From Humulus lupulus (taxonomy: Eukaryota; Streptophyta; Magnoliopsida; Rosales; Cannabaceae), in assembly GCF_963169125.1 (NCBI RefSeq), contig NC_084798.1, forward strand, positions 200,813,481-200,877,480: a DNA stretch of 64,000 bases. Reading direction: 5' to 3'. A program made the translations under genes and the position numbers. Of the stretch, positions 20,970-33,456 are shown one piece after another; within the stretch, counting starts at the first letter, position 1, and every line of letters starts with the position of its first letter. The notes under the pieces are model-generated. The model made no database searches and had not been told where the DNA came from. It saw only the letters and a list, made by a program, of their open reading frames with translations.

Positions 20970-21524
20970 GTGAGATTATCACAACCAAATTATACTTCAG
21001 TTAGTATATAAATATTAAAAATATAAGATTTTATTTTTTGGATCAAATTTATCTTATGATAATTTGCCAAAGCACTACTATCGAGAAATATACGTTTTCA
21101 TCACTAGTATCTTATTGGAAATAGATATTTCTACTTTGGTGTCTAAGTGCATAATTGGTAATCATTCTATCATTTTTATGAAGTAGACATCTCTATTGAA
21201 ATGCCATTGATTTTTTTTTTTATCAAAATACAATAATTAAAATCTTTTAATTAAAAAAAACCTTATAAGTATACTTATCAAAATAAAATTTAAAATATAT
21301 TATCCTCACTAAAGTAACAAAATTTTATTACTAGACTTTTAATATGTTATGATTCAGAAACATATTAGAAGCATAACAAATTGTTATGATTTATATAATA
21401 TAATAGTGTTATAGAAAAGACAGGAATTTTAATAACAGGGGCTATGTTAGCGTTTTCAGAAGCGTTATCAATACTCCCGGTTAGCACTTTTTAAGTGTTA
21501 TGAATACTGTTTTTTCTTGTAGTG

Positions 21525-21974
21525 ACATATACCCAAAATTTTATATATATTTATATAATTTTTTTAGTTATTGTATCATTTAATTTTCATTTTTTATTAA
21601 TCTTTTAGGTATTGATTATATTCTTTAGGTTGTGGATCGAATTGGCAAGGAGCATTGCAAAATTAATTAACTTGATTATTAATTGCAAGAGGTACCGAAA
21701 TATGTTCTCTTAACTCTTTTATTAATATCATGCAAATGTTAGAGGATTTTGAATATCTTAAGTATTCATTCATAGAGAAGTAGGTTCTGAGATTAAAATT
21801 GTGTGCTACGGTGATAATGGAAGGTTAAAAAATTGTGTGTCTTAGAGAAGTAGGTTCTAGAAAATTTGTTTGTGTGTTGCGGTGATATAAGGAAGAAAAC
21901 TTATTGTGTGTTGTTTGAATTTTTTTACTTGGTATTGATAGATGGTTAGGTAACCTTTATATTGGAAAATGATG
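21525..21974. other. Unassigned segment between CACTA-type element and MULE N-terminus
   Basis: About 450 bases not explained by either neighbour. A 70-bp imperfect direct repeat beginning agagaagtaggttct is present at about 21774 and 21844. It could be a MULE intron, extra CACTA-type DNA or a further insertion. Confidence 0.3.
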
Positions 21975-23272
21975 TCAGATTTTATCTAGAACCCTCAATG
22001 TCTTGCCCTCTGTCTTGGTAACTATTGAAGCAAACAACATCCATTCACAGTTTTCACCGTTGCACTTAACTCTAACTCTATCTGAATCATTGGCAATAAA
22101 TACATTTTTTCGATCACCTTCAATAAAATACTCCCTTATTGCATTCCTTAAAATTGTAACAGTGGCGAATTCCATGCCAAGAAAAAAGCGGATGTTTTGC
22201 ATTTTGGTTTTCAGGTTGAATTCTTTGGAATTTTTACTGGCATCAAACTCATCATCTGACTTCAATTCGTGTAACTCCTCCATAAAACATATACTATCTG
22301 AGTCTCCATCATCAACATTCTGAGTACAAAAATCTAAAATTGATCGCCACCACCTCCTTAAGTCAGACTGTGTACCCATCTCTCTCTCAGCTTCAACATC
22401 TTGCTCAAATTCTTCCTCCTCCAATATGAAATCTTCATTATTCTCTCTTCTACTACTTCACGTTTGCTTTCCTTTCCCTTTTCTGTCACGCTGAACTTTA
22501 TCTTAGCTCTCCTCGGCTGTATTTTCCCTTACCTCAGCTTGATTTCGTTTTCCATTTCTGTCACTCTGAACCGGTTCTTGGTTCTCCTCAACTGTATCTT
22601 CCCTCACATCACAAATATCATCCTGTGAATCTGAAAGCACAACCACCTCTTGTTTTTTGTTCTCCATAACACTTTCATAATCAATGTAGTCAAATTCTTC
22701 TTCATATTCCTCTTCATTAGGTTCATCAAAGTCAGCGCTCTGAAATTCCTCTGAATATTGATCAGAATCAAACTCTTCCTGTTCCCCATCCATGGCTGCA
22801 TCAACAGGGATAACAACAACATCTTTAGGGACATCACAATCATCTGTTAGTTCCTCTATAATACTTATTTTCAGAGGAGGTAAAGTGGTAGTAGGGACAT
22901 GTTTAATAGCTTCTGAATCTTCCTTCCAATATAAAGGTCAGTCTATTTAAGGAAAAACAATATATATGTCAATCTTTGTAGCCCAATTCCTCTCAATATC
23001 CTCCACAATTCTTTGGATCTACTTATCCCCTACCACCATGAAGCCCATATTAAGCACCTTTCCTATTTGTTTGTACAGAAAACCCACTGGAAGTTTATGT
23101 CCAAAGTCCAAGGCCATTCCATCCAATTCCATCCTAGTGAAGTAATCAATATGCACCCAATCAACATAATCAACTTTACCTCCTTCATATCTTCTATTTC
23201 CGAATGGAGTAAACCAGCTTCCCCTATGGTGTATTGCAATAGTGAAGAAGTTAGTATGACCACCTATTAAAT
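21975..23272 (-). pseudogene. MULE transposase, N-terminal part (MuDR domain)
   Basis: Minus-strand relic. An exon beginning near 23272 after tttaatag encodes FFTIAIHHRGSWF, NRRYEGGKVDYVDWVHIDYF and GHKLPVGFLYK, the N-terminal module of plant MULE transposases, then a TAG. A long acidic linker (22793-22503, MDGEQEEFDSDQYSEEF...) follows. The MuDR domain is at 22424-21975, with IRFFLGMEFATVTILRNAI, REYFIEGDRKNVFIANDSDR, VRVKCNGENCEWMLFASI and the closing TLRV. The catalytic core does not follow here but at 15066-13531, beyond the CACTA-type element, on the same strand and in the right order. I infer one gene split by that insertion. Stops make it inactive. A possible 5' UTR exon ends with gtgagt at about 23700. 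Confidence 0.8.
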
Positions 23273-25205
23273 AAAGACAACTCTGGTTTAGAATACTACC
23301 ATAGTCAATAAAAATAAAAATTGCTATGTCAACACTTCACACACACAAACTGAAACACAATATACTTCACACACTTGAAGAGCAACACAGTCCACCACAC
23401 GATTGAACCACAGACCACAACAACAAAGATTCCCTCAATAAAGAAAGCATATATTTCAATAGATCCCACTCTGTCAATTGTATGCACATGCTTCCCAACA
23501 ACAATTTGACCCAAATTTAATAATACCACATACTGTAAATCAACAAAACTCTCACCCCCAAAATTTTGAAAATCAATACCCTTCTCCGCCCAAATTTCTC
23601 TATATAGAGTATCCATATCATTCTCCCCAAAAAATTGTAAGAAAACTTTGAGAAGAAATTAAACCCAGTCAACAGATTCTGTATAAAAGAAAAGAACTCA
23701 CCGTAGTCGGGTGGTTGTTCCTTCGGTTGTCGAACGTTCAGCATTGTGGATGCGAAGCCGCGTGCTCCTATCGTGAAATGGATGGCTTCTTCCAATATTT
23801 TCTCTCAAGTTCCTCCACTGAAATTTCTGGGTAAAGAATTTTTAGGGATTTAATCGATTGGGTTTCCGATTGGGTTATATTTTGGGTTTGGTTTTAGATT
23901 TTTTTTTGTTTTAGATTAGTTTTATAAATGTTATTAAAATATTAAAAAAAATATTTAAGTTTTAGTTAATGGTTAATTACTTAAAAATATATATTCATAT
24001 TTTTTAAATTTAGTAATTTAACTCAATCGAGTTGTGCCACGTGTACCCTGGTATACCCCTAACAGCTTAGGGACCAACGGCTGCACCAAAACATTAATAA
24101 TAGGCATTATTGTCGCCCAAAATTATACATAAGTATTTAACTTTAACAAACTTAACTACATAGGCCATATTGCCGCAAATATCTCAAATTATTTAAGAGC
24201 AACGTTCACTTGATATTTCTCCTCAAATGGATCCCCACTACACTGCTACCCAAAAGATTTCTAAAGGTTAGAATCGAATTCTATTGACTAAAATAAGTTC
24301 ATAAAATCCTCAATATCATGTTTTATACCAAAAATAATATACAACTAACTAATTGTACGAACATCGATGATGGTGGCGGTTTCCAGCGACCCACGACGGT
24401 GGTGTGAACTACACCCGCCAATGTCTACCTCTTGAGGTGCTTGCCAATCTTTCGAACATGACCGGAGACTAATTTGGGCAAAAAATGACTTAAAATCACA
24501 AATTTGCAGGACTTTCAACAAAGTTAGATCTACCACTCTCTGTCAAGACATTATGGCATCCATTTGGGTAAAAGATAGATCTTGAAGCGAGGGTCGTAAT
24601 TGTACCATTCTTAGCTGGAGCGAAGCTTTAATGATGCTGGAAAATCGTTGGACAACCAAGATGTGATGGAGCTTTTGAGGTGTTATTCATGGTGGGAGAG
24701 GAATCCTAGTGTGGCAGAGCTCTGGCGTTGGGTTCCGCCGTCGAAGAAAAAAGGTTGCTAGTGAGCGTGAGAGTCACTGGTGTGCGTGAGAGTCACCGGC
24801 GCCAATTGTTGAGGGTGGTGGCTGCCGTGAGGTTGGAAGAGAACCAAGAGAAAATAGAGAGAAGAAGGAAAATTGAGGTATCAGTTGGAGAGGAAGAGAA
24901 AGAGAGATGATAGTTTCTAGAGTCTTCTTTTGCTAACAGGTCCTCTTTTTTTCTAATAATATTTCATTTAAGTCCCTTAACAACTTATTTATTTATTTAC
25001 TTTTGGGGTTTTACAATGTTACTCTCTTTTCTATTATTACTTAATTTAACTTTGTAAATATATAAGTTCTGTCACAATGTTTTCCACGTTTAGTTTGATT
25101 ATTCAAGATTGTACAACTTTGTTGTTTATTTTACGTAATGTCTATTTACATTTTTTTTAAACGGTCTGCTAACAAAGTTGCTCATTGGATTGCAATAGCT
25201 TCTTA
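23273..25205. other. MULE 5' region and unassigned DNA
   Basis: 23690-23820 looks like a 5' leader exon of the MULE on the minus strand. 23830-24330 is AT-rich. 24560-24910 is more GC-rich with a short duplication (gagcgtgagagtcac and cgtgagagtcacc near 24760-24800) and resembles a promoter/leader. I recognise no protein domain. Terminal inverted repeats of the MULE were not identified. Confidence 0.3.
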
Positions 25206-25639
25206 CATTACAAGAAAAACTGGTTTTAATAACACCAAAAATGTGTTATCAAAACATACCATAACACTTTTTGATGTGTTAAGACCGACTATGTTATCGT
25301 AGGTCAGAGTACTTTACATAACACTTTATCATTGTTATACAGATGTGTTATTATACTGCCAACGATAACACACTTTCTGTGTTATTTTAATAAATATATA
25401 AGTGTTTAACTATATTATTTATAGTCGATTATATAACACATTTCAATACTTATAAATTTGTGTTATACTACACTTTAGTGTAACACATTATTTGTGTTAT
25501 ATAATGAAGTATGCATAACAAAATTCTTTACTTATAAAAAGTGTTATTGTAATAGATATTATAACACATTTTTTGTATTATTTTAATACTTAGATAAGTT
25601 TAAATTCTCATTATATATTCATTTATATAACACTAATTT

Positions 25640-26049
25640 ATTCTATTATATTTTTATTTTTTATTTATATAATTAAAATTAGCTTTCTAATATATACTAG
25701 CATCATCAAATAAACTTGATTTTCAAATAACAAAAAGTAAAAACATTCAACATTGTATTAACAATCCACAAATTAGTTTAAAATATTCAACACTATCATC
25801 AACAACAAAATGTTCTTTAAGTATTCAAGTATTCTTAAATATTCAACATATTGAAAAGTTACTATAACAAGAAACTTGGAGAGTATTATCTACTATAACA
25901 TCCTCCAACTCTCATTCTTGCTTTGGCTCATTCTCTCCATTTCCCATTCCAACTGTTTCATATAGCTTCACAGTTTCTGCATAGGAAATAAGCAGCCACA
26001 AAAGTCTTTTTTTAAAAATAATACAACTTCACATATATTCCTGGTGAAA
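25640..26049. other. AT-rich interior, no gene recognised
   Basis: AT-rich sequence between the subterminal repeats and the NPGR-like fragment. No domain seen. Confidence 0.4.
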
Positions 26050-26735
26050 AACCCACCAATTATTCTGATGGTTGAACTCCAAACTCTGGTAGTGATTCAA
26101 CAACCCTAGATAGAGTATCTTGTAATTTACAATCTGAAGTGAAGTTTTCAGGCAAGCCATCGGGCAGAGCAGATTCTACAGTGTCCAAAATAACTTTGCA
26201 CGATTGAGCAGCTTCTACAAGAAGTACAGGAAGAAAGATTGGGAGTTTGTGTGGATCATAAAAGTTTGCTATTTTAGTAATCTTAAACTTTTTAGATATC
26301 TAAGATATGAAAATCAACAAGTAATAATCCAATCATCTTTTCTATCTTCTTACTAAATACAATAAAAATATCAGGAAAATAAAAACTACTTTGACTAGTA
26401 CTAGACAGCAGCAGCAATAATGTGAAACAGAATTCCAAAGCTATGAACTAAGAATGAAATTACAATTAGGTAAAGGAAATACCTTCATATCATCCACGGC
26501 CTTGCAATGATTTTTCTTTGAGAAGAACAGCTTCAAGGAGCAGACTAACAACGTGCATGGACATAGGTGGGACAGAATCACTCTGTGAATGACGTCTATT
26601 TTGTTCACATCTTCTAGAAATAGATCCTTTCATCCTAGGAGTCACTGCAGTAATGTCTATTCCTTCAAATACATGAAGTGCAGCTTCTATGTTACCCTTT
26701 TGATACTCAAGTCTTCCTAGTAGAGCTCTTGCTTC
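26050..26735 (-). pseudogene. Captured NPGR-like (TPR, calmodulin-binding) exons
   Basis: Exon 26735-26483, with ag before and gtattt after, encodes EARALLGRLEYQKGNIEAA, LHVFEGIDITAVTPRMKGS and SMHVVSLLLEAVLLKEKSL, with a stop near its end. A second block at about 26265-26056 encodes YDPHKLPIFLPVLLVEAAQS, CKVILDTVESALPDGLPEN and DCKLQDTLSRVVESLPE, then a stop. These match the N-terminal half of plant NO POLLEN GERMINATION RELATED proteins, TPR proteins that bind calmodulin. The rest of the gene is absent and the internal stop breaks the frame. Same strand as the other captured exons. Assignment is from memory of the family. Confidence 0.7.
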
Positions 26736-28011
26736 CTATAAACCATGAAACCAAAATAAATCATCATCCAAACTGATTTTCCAAAATAAATAAGTCTAAA
26801 AACAACTCCTTAGTAATTTGCCTCAACTTTATGACATTGTAAACTGTACCATCCCAAGACTAAAAAAACTAAAAACAGTAATGCTATTTTTGTAACAGTA
26901 TACCAATATTTTAATCAAACTGATTTCTTGACTCTTCCTTTCGATAGAAAATTATACACAGGAACAATGTTAGAACAAACAAGTAAAAATCCAAGGATTT
27001 CTCCCATTTTTATTTCTTAATAAAATATCTCTCATATAACATATAAGAGACTCCAAGTCAAGTGTGAAGTCAGATACCCCATGTCTAATTACACCCGAAT
27101 TTATTACTGCTCATTAACACACGTCTTTCACACACTAGAAACAGATTACAAACACACAGAAAAATGGCTAACAATATCGAAGAAAAAGTCAGCTGACAGG
27201 AATTTAATCAAACACACCAGAAACGCCCAAGTTTTCTTGGTTCGGACTTAACCAAATCAGAATGAAAACAAAAGAATACTGATTTTAACTCAGACTTTTC
27301 CTCAAACAGATGGTATGCATCAAAACTTTGAGTATACCTTAATGACTTAATAATAAGAAATATGTGTTCATGTATATATGTGTGAGAGAGAAACAGGGGG
27401 GAAATGATAGAGAAGTTAAACAAAATTTACTTGCAATACTAATCCAACCACAATAGTAATAAAATTATTGAGATTAGCTTATGGGACACAGTAACAATAA
27501 AAATGAGATAGTAATTATCATAATATTGTACAAATTAAAGGCACCAAAATCACATTTTCGTGAGTCAAATTTTGTGATCAATATATGCAAGGGATAGTGA
27601 AATAAAGAATTTGATCACTTGATTGTAGAGTGCAGAACAATAAAATAACAGATCTCATAAATTACTATAAAGTAAAAAACAGTTTAGAATCACAAAAGAA
27701 TACAAGATTTTGATCCCTATTAGAAAAGATTTTGGTCACAACAAACCAAGTATTAATGATAGAATAAGAGATATTACTAACTTGCCCTAATGAAAACAGA
27801 ACATAGAAATTTCAAGGTAAAACCAAATAATTTACAGCAAAACCCACATACAAATATCCAAAATAAAACAGAAGCTACAACAAAAGAGCTCCATACCGTT
27901 TCCTTCAAGGTCTCTAGGGGCCTAAGGCATACGATACATCGGTGTGCCCTATTTTTTAATATTATCAATAAATTAATACATGAAATTGTAGATAGACTGA
28001 TCTGTAGATAC
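26736..28011. other. Intron-like AT-rich DNA
   Basis: No recognisable exon. A short frame near 27890-27960 (minus) shows no known domain. Confidence 0.4.
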
Positions 28012-28620
28012 CTTATATGTACTCAATAGATTTGGAGGAGTAGTGCTAATTGGTAGACTTAACTCAGTCCTCAATGCCACAGTATGCATTACTTTGACAG
28101 CTTTCAATGGATATCTTTGTTATGATCACAAAATTAGAAAACAGATATGTAAAATAAAAGAAAGGAAATGACAAGACAGAAAATTTGCATCAGACAAGAG
28201 GAAAAAGTCATACATAACTGATAACTTTAAAGTGTCTAAGAATCATTAACATTTTTTTAACTAGAGAATACTACTATAATTATTTTTGTGGGATACACAT
28301 TACTACAAAGAAAGGAAAAAATTTAGAAAACAAACATATTTATTGAGTTTTGATAATACCTTTTCAATAGCCATTGCACATTGGAAATATATTAAGAGGC
28401 CACCCAAGGCCAAATGAATTAGTTAACTTACTTTCCGTGGGCAGTTTCTCCAGAAAGCATGACCGCAACAGCACCTTCCCGTACTGCAATTGCAATGTCA
28501 GAGACTTCTGCCCTTGTTGGCGTAGGATGATTAATCATGCTCTACAGCATGTTTGTTGCTACAATAATTGGTTTCTGCATTCTCTGACACCTTCTAATTA
28601 TGTCCTCTTGTACGTAACAA
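28012..28620 (-). pseudogene. Captured plastid-type pyruvate kinase exons
   Basis: Exon to 28432 (start about 28620) encodes QEDIIRRCQRMQKPIIVATN, then [20 protein letters not shown], then [22 protein letters not shown] and part of a Lys codon. The second exon, 28114-28012, completes it as KYPLKAVKVMHTVALRTELS and then PPNLLSTYK. The junction keeps phase with GTAAGT and aaag borders. This is the highly conserved active-site/C-domain boundary of pyruvate kinase, plastid isoform type. A stop replaces the Glu of the family's ATNMLESM motif. N- and C-terminal regions are missing, so the enzyme is not encoded. Same strand as the other captured genes. Confidence 0.85.
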
Positions 28621-29589
28621 GGAAATTTCATTCATGACAGAATCTGAGACAAATTCAACATTTTAACTTCAGTATTTTAAATAATAATCATTTGAAAAGA
28701 TGAACTTATCATATATACATAAAGCATGAAAGAATAAGAAACTATTATGCAGGCACCACATTACTTCAAAAACATAAAGCCTGCATAAAGTACAACATAG
28801 TATTACTGTCTCATGAGCAGGCTCCTGAAAGAAACTATAAAAATAACTTATAGGGGCAAAGGATATAGAAAAACTGTTGACAACAAAGTATTATTGTCTC
28901 TAATTCTCTACTCATACAGTAATAAGAAAGGAAAAAGAAAACCTTTTGGATAGCTAAATTATTTCATCACTGATGTTACATAAGATTATATTTAAAGCAA
29001 TTAATATTTTTTCTAATGGGGAAAAAAGAAATGAGGCATTTCTAACCTGAGGAATATATTTGACGACTGTCATAAATACTTGGATTGAGTCAAAAACGGA
29101 AAGATTCAGTTCCAAGTCAGAAAGTGAATCAATAATATATTTCATAACAAATGGAATTTAGAAACCTAAAGCTAATTATGATAAAGCGATTAAGCCAATA
29201 AATCGAAGCAAACAAATGCTTTTATCATCTAGCTTTCCAATGTTTTTTAATTGAACTGAATTGTTTGAAACTCAAAATTCAGAACAAAAAGAAAAGGAAA
29301 GGTAACTAAAGAATGAATCTTACTTAAAAATGTTAATCAACCAAAGCCAGGAATGGTTTGGCAAAGCAATGAAAAAGAAAACTCCAGCAGCTAACCAAAC
29401 AATAGAGACAATTGCTAGGGTAATCTTAGAGATAGTCTGACCTCCACACTGTATAAATACAAAGCCATCATCACCAACAAAAGGTAAATTTCAAAAATAG
29501 CAATGCATAACAACATAATTACCACACCAAAACAATAAGGCTCCTCAATCAAGAAGAAGAAACCCAATAATAAAACACTACAGATGCAC
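28621..29589. other. Intron-like AT-rich DNA
   Basis: AT-rich DNA between the pyruvate kinase exons and the unrecognised exon. A minus-strand frame at 28954-29145 has no domain I recognise. Confidence 0.35.
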
Positions 29590-29668
29590 CTGGAACTCTG
29601 CAGTAGGATCTTCAACCAATGACGGAAGCTGAGAAAGGCATATCTTAGCAGCCATGTCCCATGCATCC
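29590..29668 (-). pseudogene. Unrecognised captured exon
   Basis: A 79-nt block with good borders (cactgcag before, gtgcat after) encodes [20 protein letters not shown] and PTAEFQ. It looks like a real plant exon by borders and composition and has the same strand as its captured neighbours. I do not recognise its parent gene. Confidence 0.45.
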
Positions 29669-30305
29669 CTGCAGTGTGCAATAGTTACAGAGTGACTTTC
29701 GGACTAATAAAACAGTAAGTATTAACTTATTTAGTGTTTCCTTTAGTACTACCACATGTGATGCTGATGGGTAGGTGGCAACAATGGATGAGAGATCGAG
29801 GAACAATTGGCAGAACACATAATTCGCTCAGCAAGTAAAAAAATTCGAAAAAGACTAGCAACTAACAAATCTTGCCTGAACAGCCTCTGGAAAAGCTCTG
29901 CAGCAGAATACAAAGGTATGAGAAACATATAGCACCAAAAGAATCTTAAGGGTACTTCAATTCAAAGAAGTTAGACCATAGAGCATCAAACCACAGGAAA
30001 GAAAATGATCACAAATTTGAAAGAAATAAAAACTAATGAGATAAGCACAAATCCAAACGCTTGAAGAAAGCCTAAAGGATTGACATGGTCATCTTAAGCG
30101 TGGAAATATATCAAGGAACAGAATGAAACATCTCTGAATAATAAAAAAAAAAGATAAGTAAAAACTGCAAGCAATATTCATTTAGTTACTATATTAGGAT
30201 TAATATGTACTCTCGGAAAATTATGTTTGTCTATAAGATGGATGCATGTATTTATGTGTTTATTCAACTAAGCCTCAATCAACGAAACTTAAATGAGTAC
30301 TCTAC

Positions 30306-30380
30306 CTGGACAAACCCATATAGGCCAGGAATGGACATAACATCTGCACCAAGTACTTTTAATCCAAAGTCAACATGTGG
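30306..30380 (-). pseudogene. Captured synaptotagmin-like (SMP domain) exon
   Basis: A 75-nt exon with borders ttttttgcag and gtagag encodes PHVDFGLKVLGADVMSIPGL and YGFVQ. This is the conserved end of the SMP lipid-transfer domain in plant synaptotagmins (SYT1 family), endoplasmic reticulum-plasma membrane tethers. Only this exon was found, so it is a fragment without function as a protein. Confidence 0.7.
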
Positions 30381-32389
30381 CTGCAAAAAACATTAGAGAC
30401 AATAATGTAAGAAGGAAATAAAGATTTTTTTAAGACAAGAACTAAAAGAGTGCCACATAATATAAATAAATAAACAAATAAATAAGAGTGCCATCAAATT
30501 ATAGAACTCAAAACTGATTCTGTATATCCAACCTCTCCTCGAATGATTAGTTGCAGTGAGAAACAACTAGACTCATAAGAGAAAGAGGCCATATATGAAT
30601 CACAATACTGATATGAAAATTTACCAAGAAGATTTTTATACTTCAAGAATTCAACAAATGAACCCCAAAATTTAGTCTAATGTATCATCAGAGATAGCAC
30701 AATTCTTAAGACTCTACAAAGTAAAAAAAAATGCCCCATTCAAAAACTCAAATAATTTAGTCTAATGTATCATCGGGTCTAAAATGGCATCCTTGTTAAA
30801 TCAAAAACAAAATTCAGAGCTTTTACCCACATTCATCCTAAAGAAAAAAAATAATTATAATAATAAAGTAATTAGCATCTACATAGTCAGAATCCACAAA
30901 ACATGGTAAAGCATGTAGTTAGATTATTCGGTTATGATCTCACTATGCACATGTGTTGACCACTTGAAACAACAAAACTCAAATAATTATTATCAAGATA
31001 TTATAAAACTCTAGTTTTTTTACAAATTTAGTCTAAATGGTAAAATATATATAAGTCAAATTAGTAGTTAAACAAAAAAATATAATAAGTACATATATAA
31101 ATACATGTATATATAGATGCAAGATTAGTAAATTCTTAACAGATGATTTAAAATTACTTCTTTCCCACCTCTAATGCTCCAAACATAAACACTACCATCA
31201 CCTTAACCTGTCAATTTTTATTTAGTAAGTCCATGAAAAGAGAAAGCAAATTCAACTTTTTAATGGATTGGATTTGAGTTATATTTCTACAATACATATC
31301 TTGTTCTAACAAAATTGAGATTTATTGAACTTCTTCTGATAAAGAGCTTGACATGAATTTAGTGAATACACTATTAATTCTGAAGTATTAACTAAAAATC
31401 AATCATGAGAGAGAGTGCCAAAGGCATCAATTGCCTTAGTGCACATGTAAAAGACCCTGTCATAGAAAACATGCTAAAATAAACCAGTTGCCTTAGTGCC
31501 AACTCTAGATGTTGCAATTGTGCCAAGCTCTGTCATATAATCATTGAAAAATATTATTTATCTTCCAACATCTTAAGATATGTCATTTTTCAATGATATT
31601 TAAACTTTCTAGACTATAAGAAATGACCACTAATTTGACAACAAACAAACATGGTGCTAGCTAAGCTACTTACAAGAAGTCAAGCAACAAGATTCCCGGC
31701 CCAATTAGGAAGTAAGGCAACACAGTTTTAGAAAGACCACAGTATATTCCATGATGTTAGTAGCTAATGGAATTCCTCTAGACTGTTGTAAGAGTGAACT
31801 TTAGAATTGAGTGCTCTATATGTCAAAAACTCTTAAAAGATCACACTATGTATATAAATAGATTCAACAAGGGGAAAGAAGGAGTAATTTAGCAGCATTG
31901 GACTGGGCTTAAATTTTTATATAGGATATGTAGAATGTGGTTTCACAAATTCTCAATCTCATGCTTCTTTGGCCTAACCACATCATATATCTGAAACAAT
32001 TGTTGCTTTAGACCTTTTCCAAAATATGAAACGAAATATTTGAACAACTATTAGTAAGCTGGAAAAACAAGTTGACAAGCAAAAATGTGTTAAACTAAAA
32101 GTAGTCACTATTCCCAGGCCAATGATAACAAAACACTCAACATGCTATCAAAATTTAATGATCCAATTGTATCTTCAAAACCATTGATGTAACATACCTA
32201 ACTTAGATCCTTAGAAAGATAAACATCAATTGGTTGTTTCTTTTTAGCTAGTTGAATCTCAACATATGGCTGGCATTTTGTTTTGGAGGGGTTTCATAAT
32301 ATTTAGATCCAGAAGGAAAAAAATATACTAGTTCCAATTAGTTGATCATGTTTAAACTAGTGAAAAACTGATGTTATACTATGACTAAC
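30381..32389. other. Intron-like AT-rich DNA
   Basis: No coding block recognised over about 2 kb between the SYT-like and phosphofructokinase exons. 'gtgccaa/gccttagtg' words recur near 31430-31510 without forming a clear repeat. Confidence 0.35.
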
Positions 32390-33456
32390 CTGCCCTGCTC
32401 CCTCAGCAACACAGGCCACTGCTGATCCTTTTGTCTTAATGAGGTATTTCAGATGCCGCAATACACCATGAGGACCATGTAAATGGAAAGGTACCTTAAA
32501 TGTATAAAACCAGTATCAGTACAGAATCTGAAAAATAACTAACCAATTAGTAAGTTGCACAAATACCTCTAGTATCAAGCATATATTGATTTGTCCACTA
32601 GCCAGGGATGCATGCATAGCAATAAATCCACTGCTACGACCCATCAACTTTACAATTCCTATACCATGGTATGCACTATGTGCCTGTAATAAGGATTGAG
32701 AACTTAACAAAGACTGTTTTTCCCACTGAATTCTTTAACAATGATATTATAATGCATGAAACTTAAGCAAACAAAATGAAATCGAACAATTCACAAAATA
32801 TAATGAAAATTTGTACCTCAATGTAAGCTGAATTAATGGCTCGTTGTGCTTCCTCAACAGCAGTGTCAAACCCAAAAGTTTTGTCCATCAGCAAAATATC
32901 ATTGTCTATAGTTTTGGGGACCCTAACAATAGCCACCTTTACCCCTCTTCTACAGCACTAAAATGAAAATAGGAAAAGTAGGACATGAGACCTAAATAGA
33001 AATGGCAGGCAAGGCCGAGGCAAGATAAAGGGAAACAGCTTACAAATGCAGCAATCAAGTAAAAGTAGTTAAACATATCCAATAAGATGATTCTAGTGGC
33101 ACAGTCATCTATATGGCAGTAAAGTGCTTTCTAATTTATACGAAAACATGAACATATAGACATGGTGATGAATCCTAAACTAAAAGAAGAATGAATTCAA
33201 GTCATCAGGAATGCATCAACTTTTAATTCTTGAGACAGCACTTTACATCTACAAATTTAGAACAACTTGTACCAAAGCAATTTATATCCCAAAAGATTTC
33301 TGCTTTAAGTAATCTGTTCAAAAGTGACCTTAGTTATGAATGCATGCCAGATTATGAGATAAGAAACACATGAATGTAAACAGATACACGCATAACTACC
33401 TCTTTGTGAATTACATTTTCCCCAGCATGAGTTCTGTTCCCACCCAACACAAAAAG
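32390..33456 (-). pseudogene. Captured ATP-dependent phosphofructokinase exons (3' group)
   Basis: Exons on the minus strand, each with GT..AG borders. The remainder of a split exon is 33456-33400 (LFVLGGNRTHAGENVIHKE). Then 32957-32817 carries [40 protein letters not shown]. Then 32683-32567 carries [31 protein letters not shown]. Then 32494-32390 carries VPFHLHGPHGVLRHL and AVACVAEGAGQ. They cover the substrate-binding core of plant 6-phosphofructokinase, including TIDND and the MGR.SGF motif. The exon order is collinear with the parent gene. The C-terminal exons are absent, and the Tekay retrotransposon cuts the first exon here, so no enzyme can be made. Confidence 0.9.

Larger units (their letters stand above)
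15067..21524 (+). mobile_element. CACTA-type element carrying rhomboid and Ycf45/SPD1-like exons
   Basis: Left end CACTACACAAATAACCCC; right end is the complement of CACTACAAGAAAAAACAG. These resemble, end for end, the element at 25206-43708, so both belong to one family, here in the opposite orientation. Subterminal DNA repeats the motif ataacac/gtgttat. The flanking trinucleotides (ttt left, aca right) do not match, so the right border is less certain than the left. The left border falls exactly where MULE coding sequence stops. No CACTA transposase was found, so it is non-autonomous. Confidence 0.6.

Noticed and set aside
26050..33456. A working host glycolysis gene or cluster
   Set aside because: Exons of four unrelated proteins alternate on one strand, with stops and missing exons, inside CACTA-like ends; they are captured fragments.
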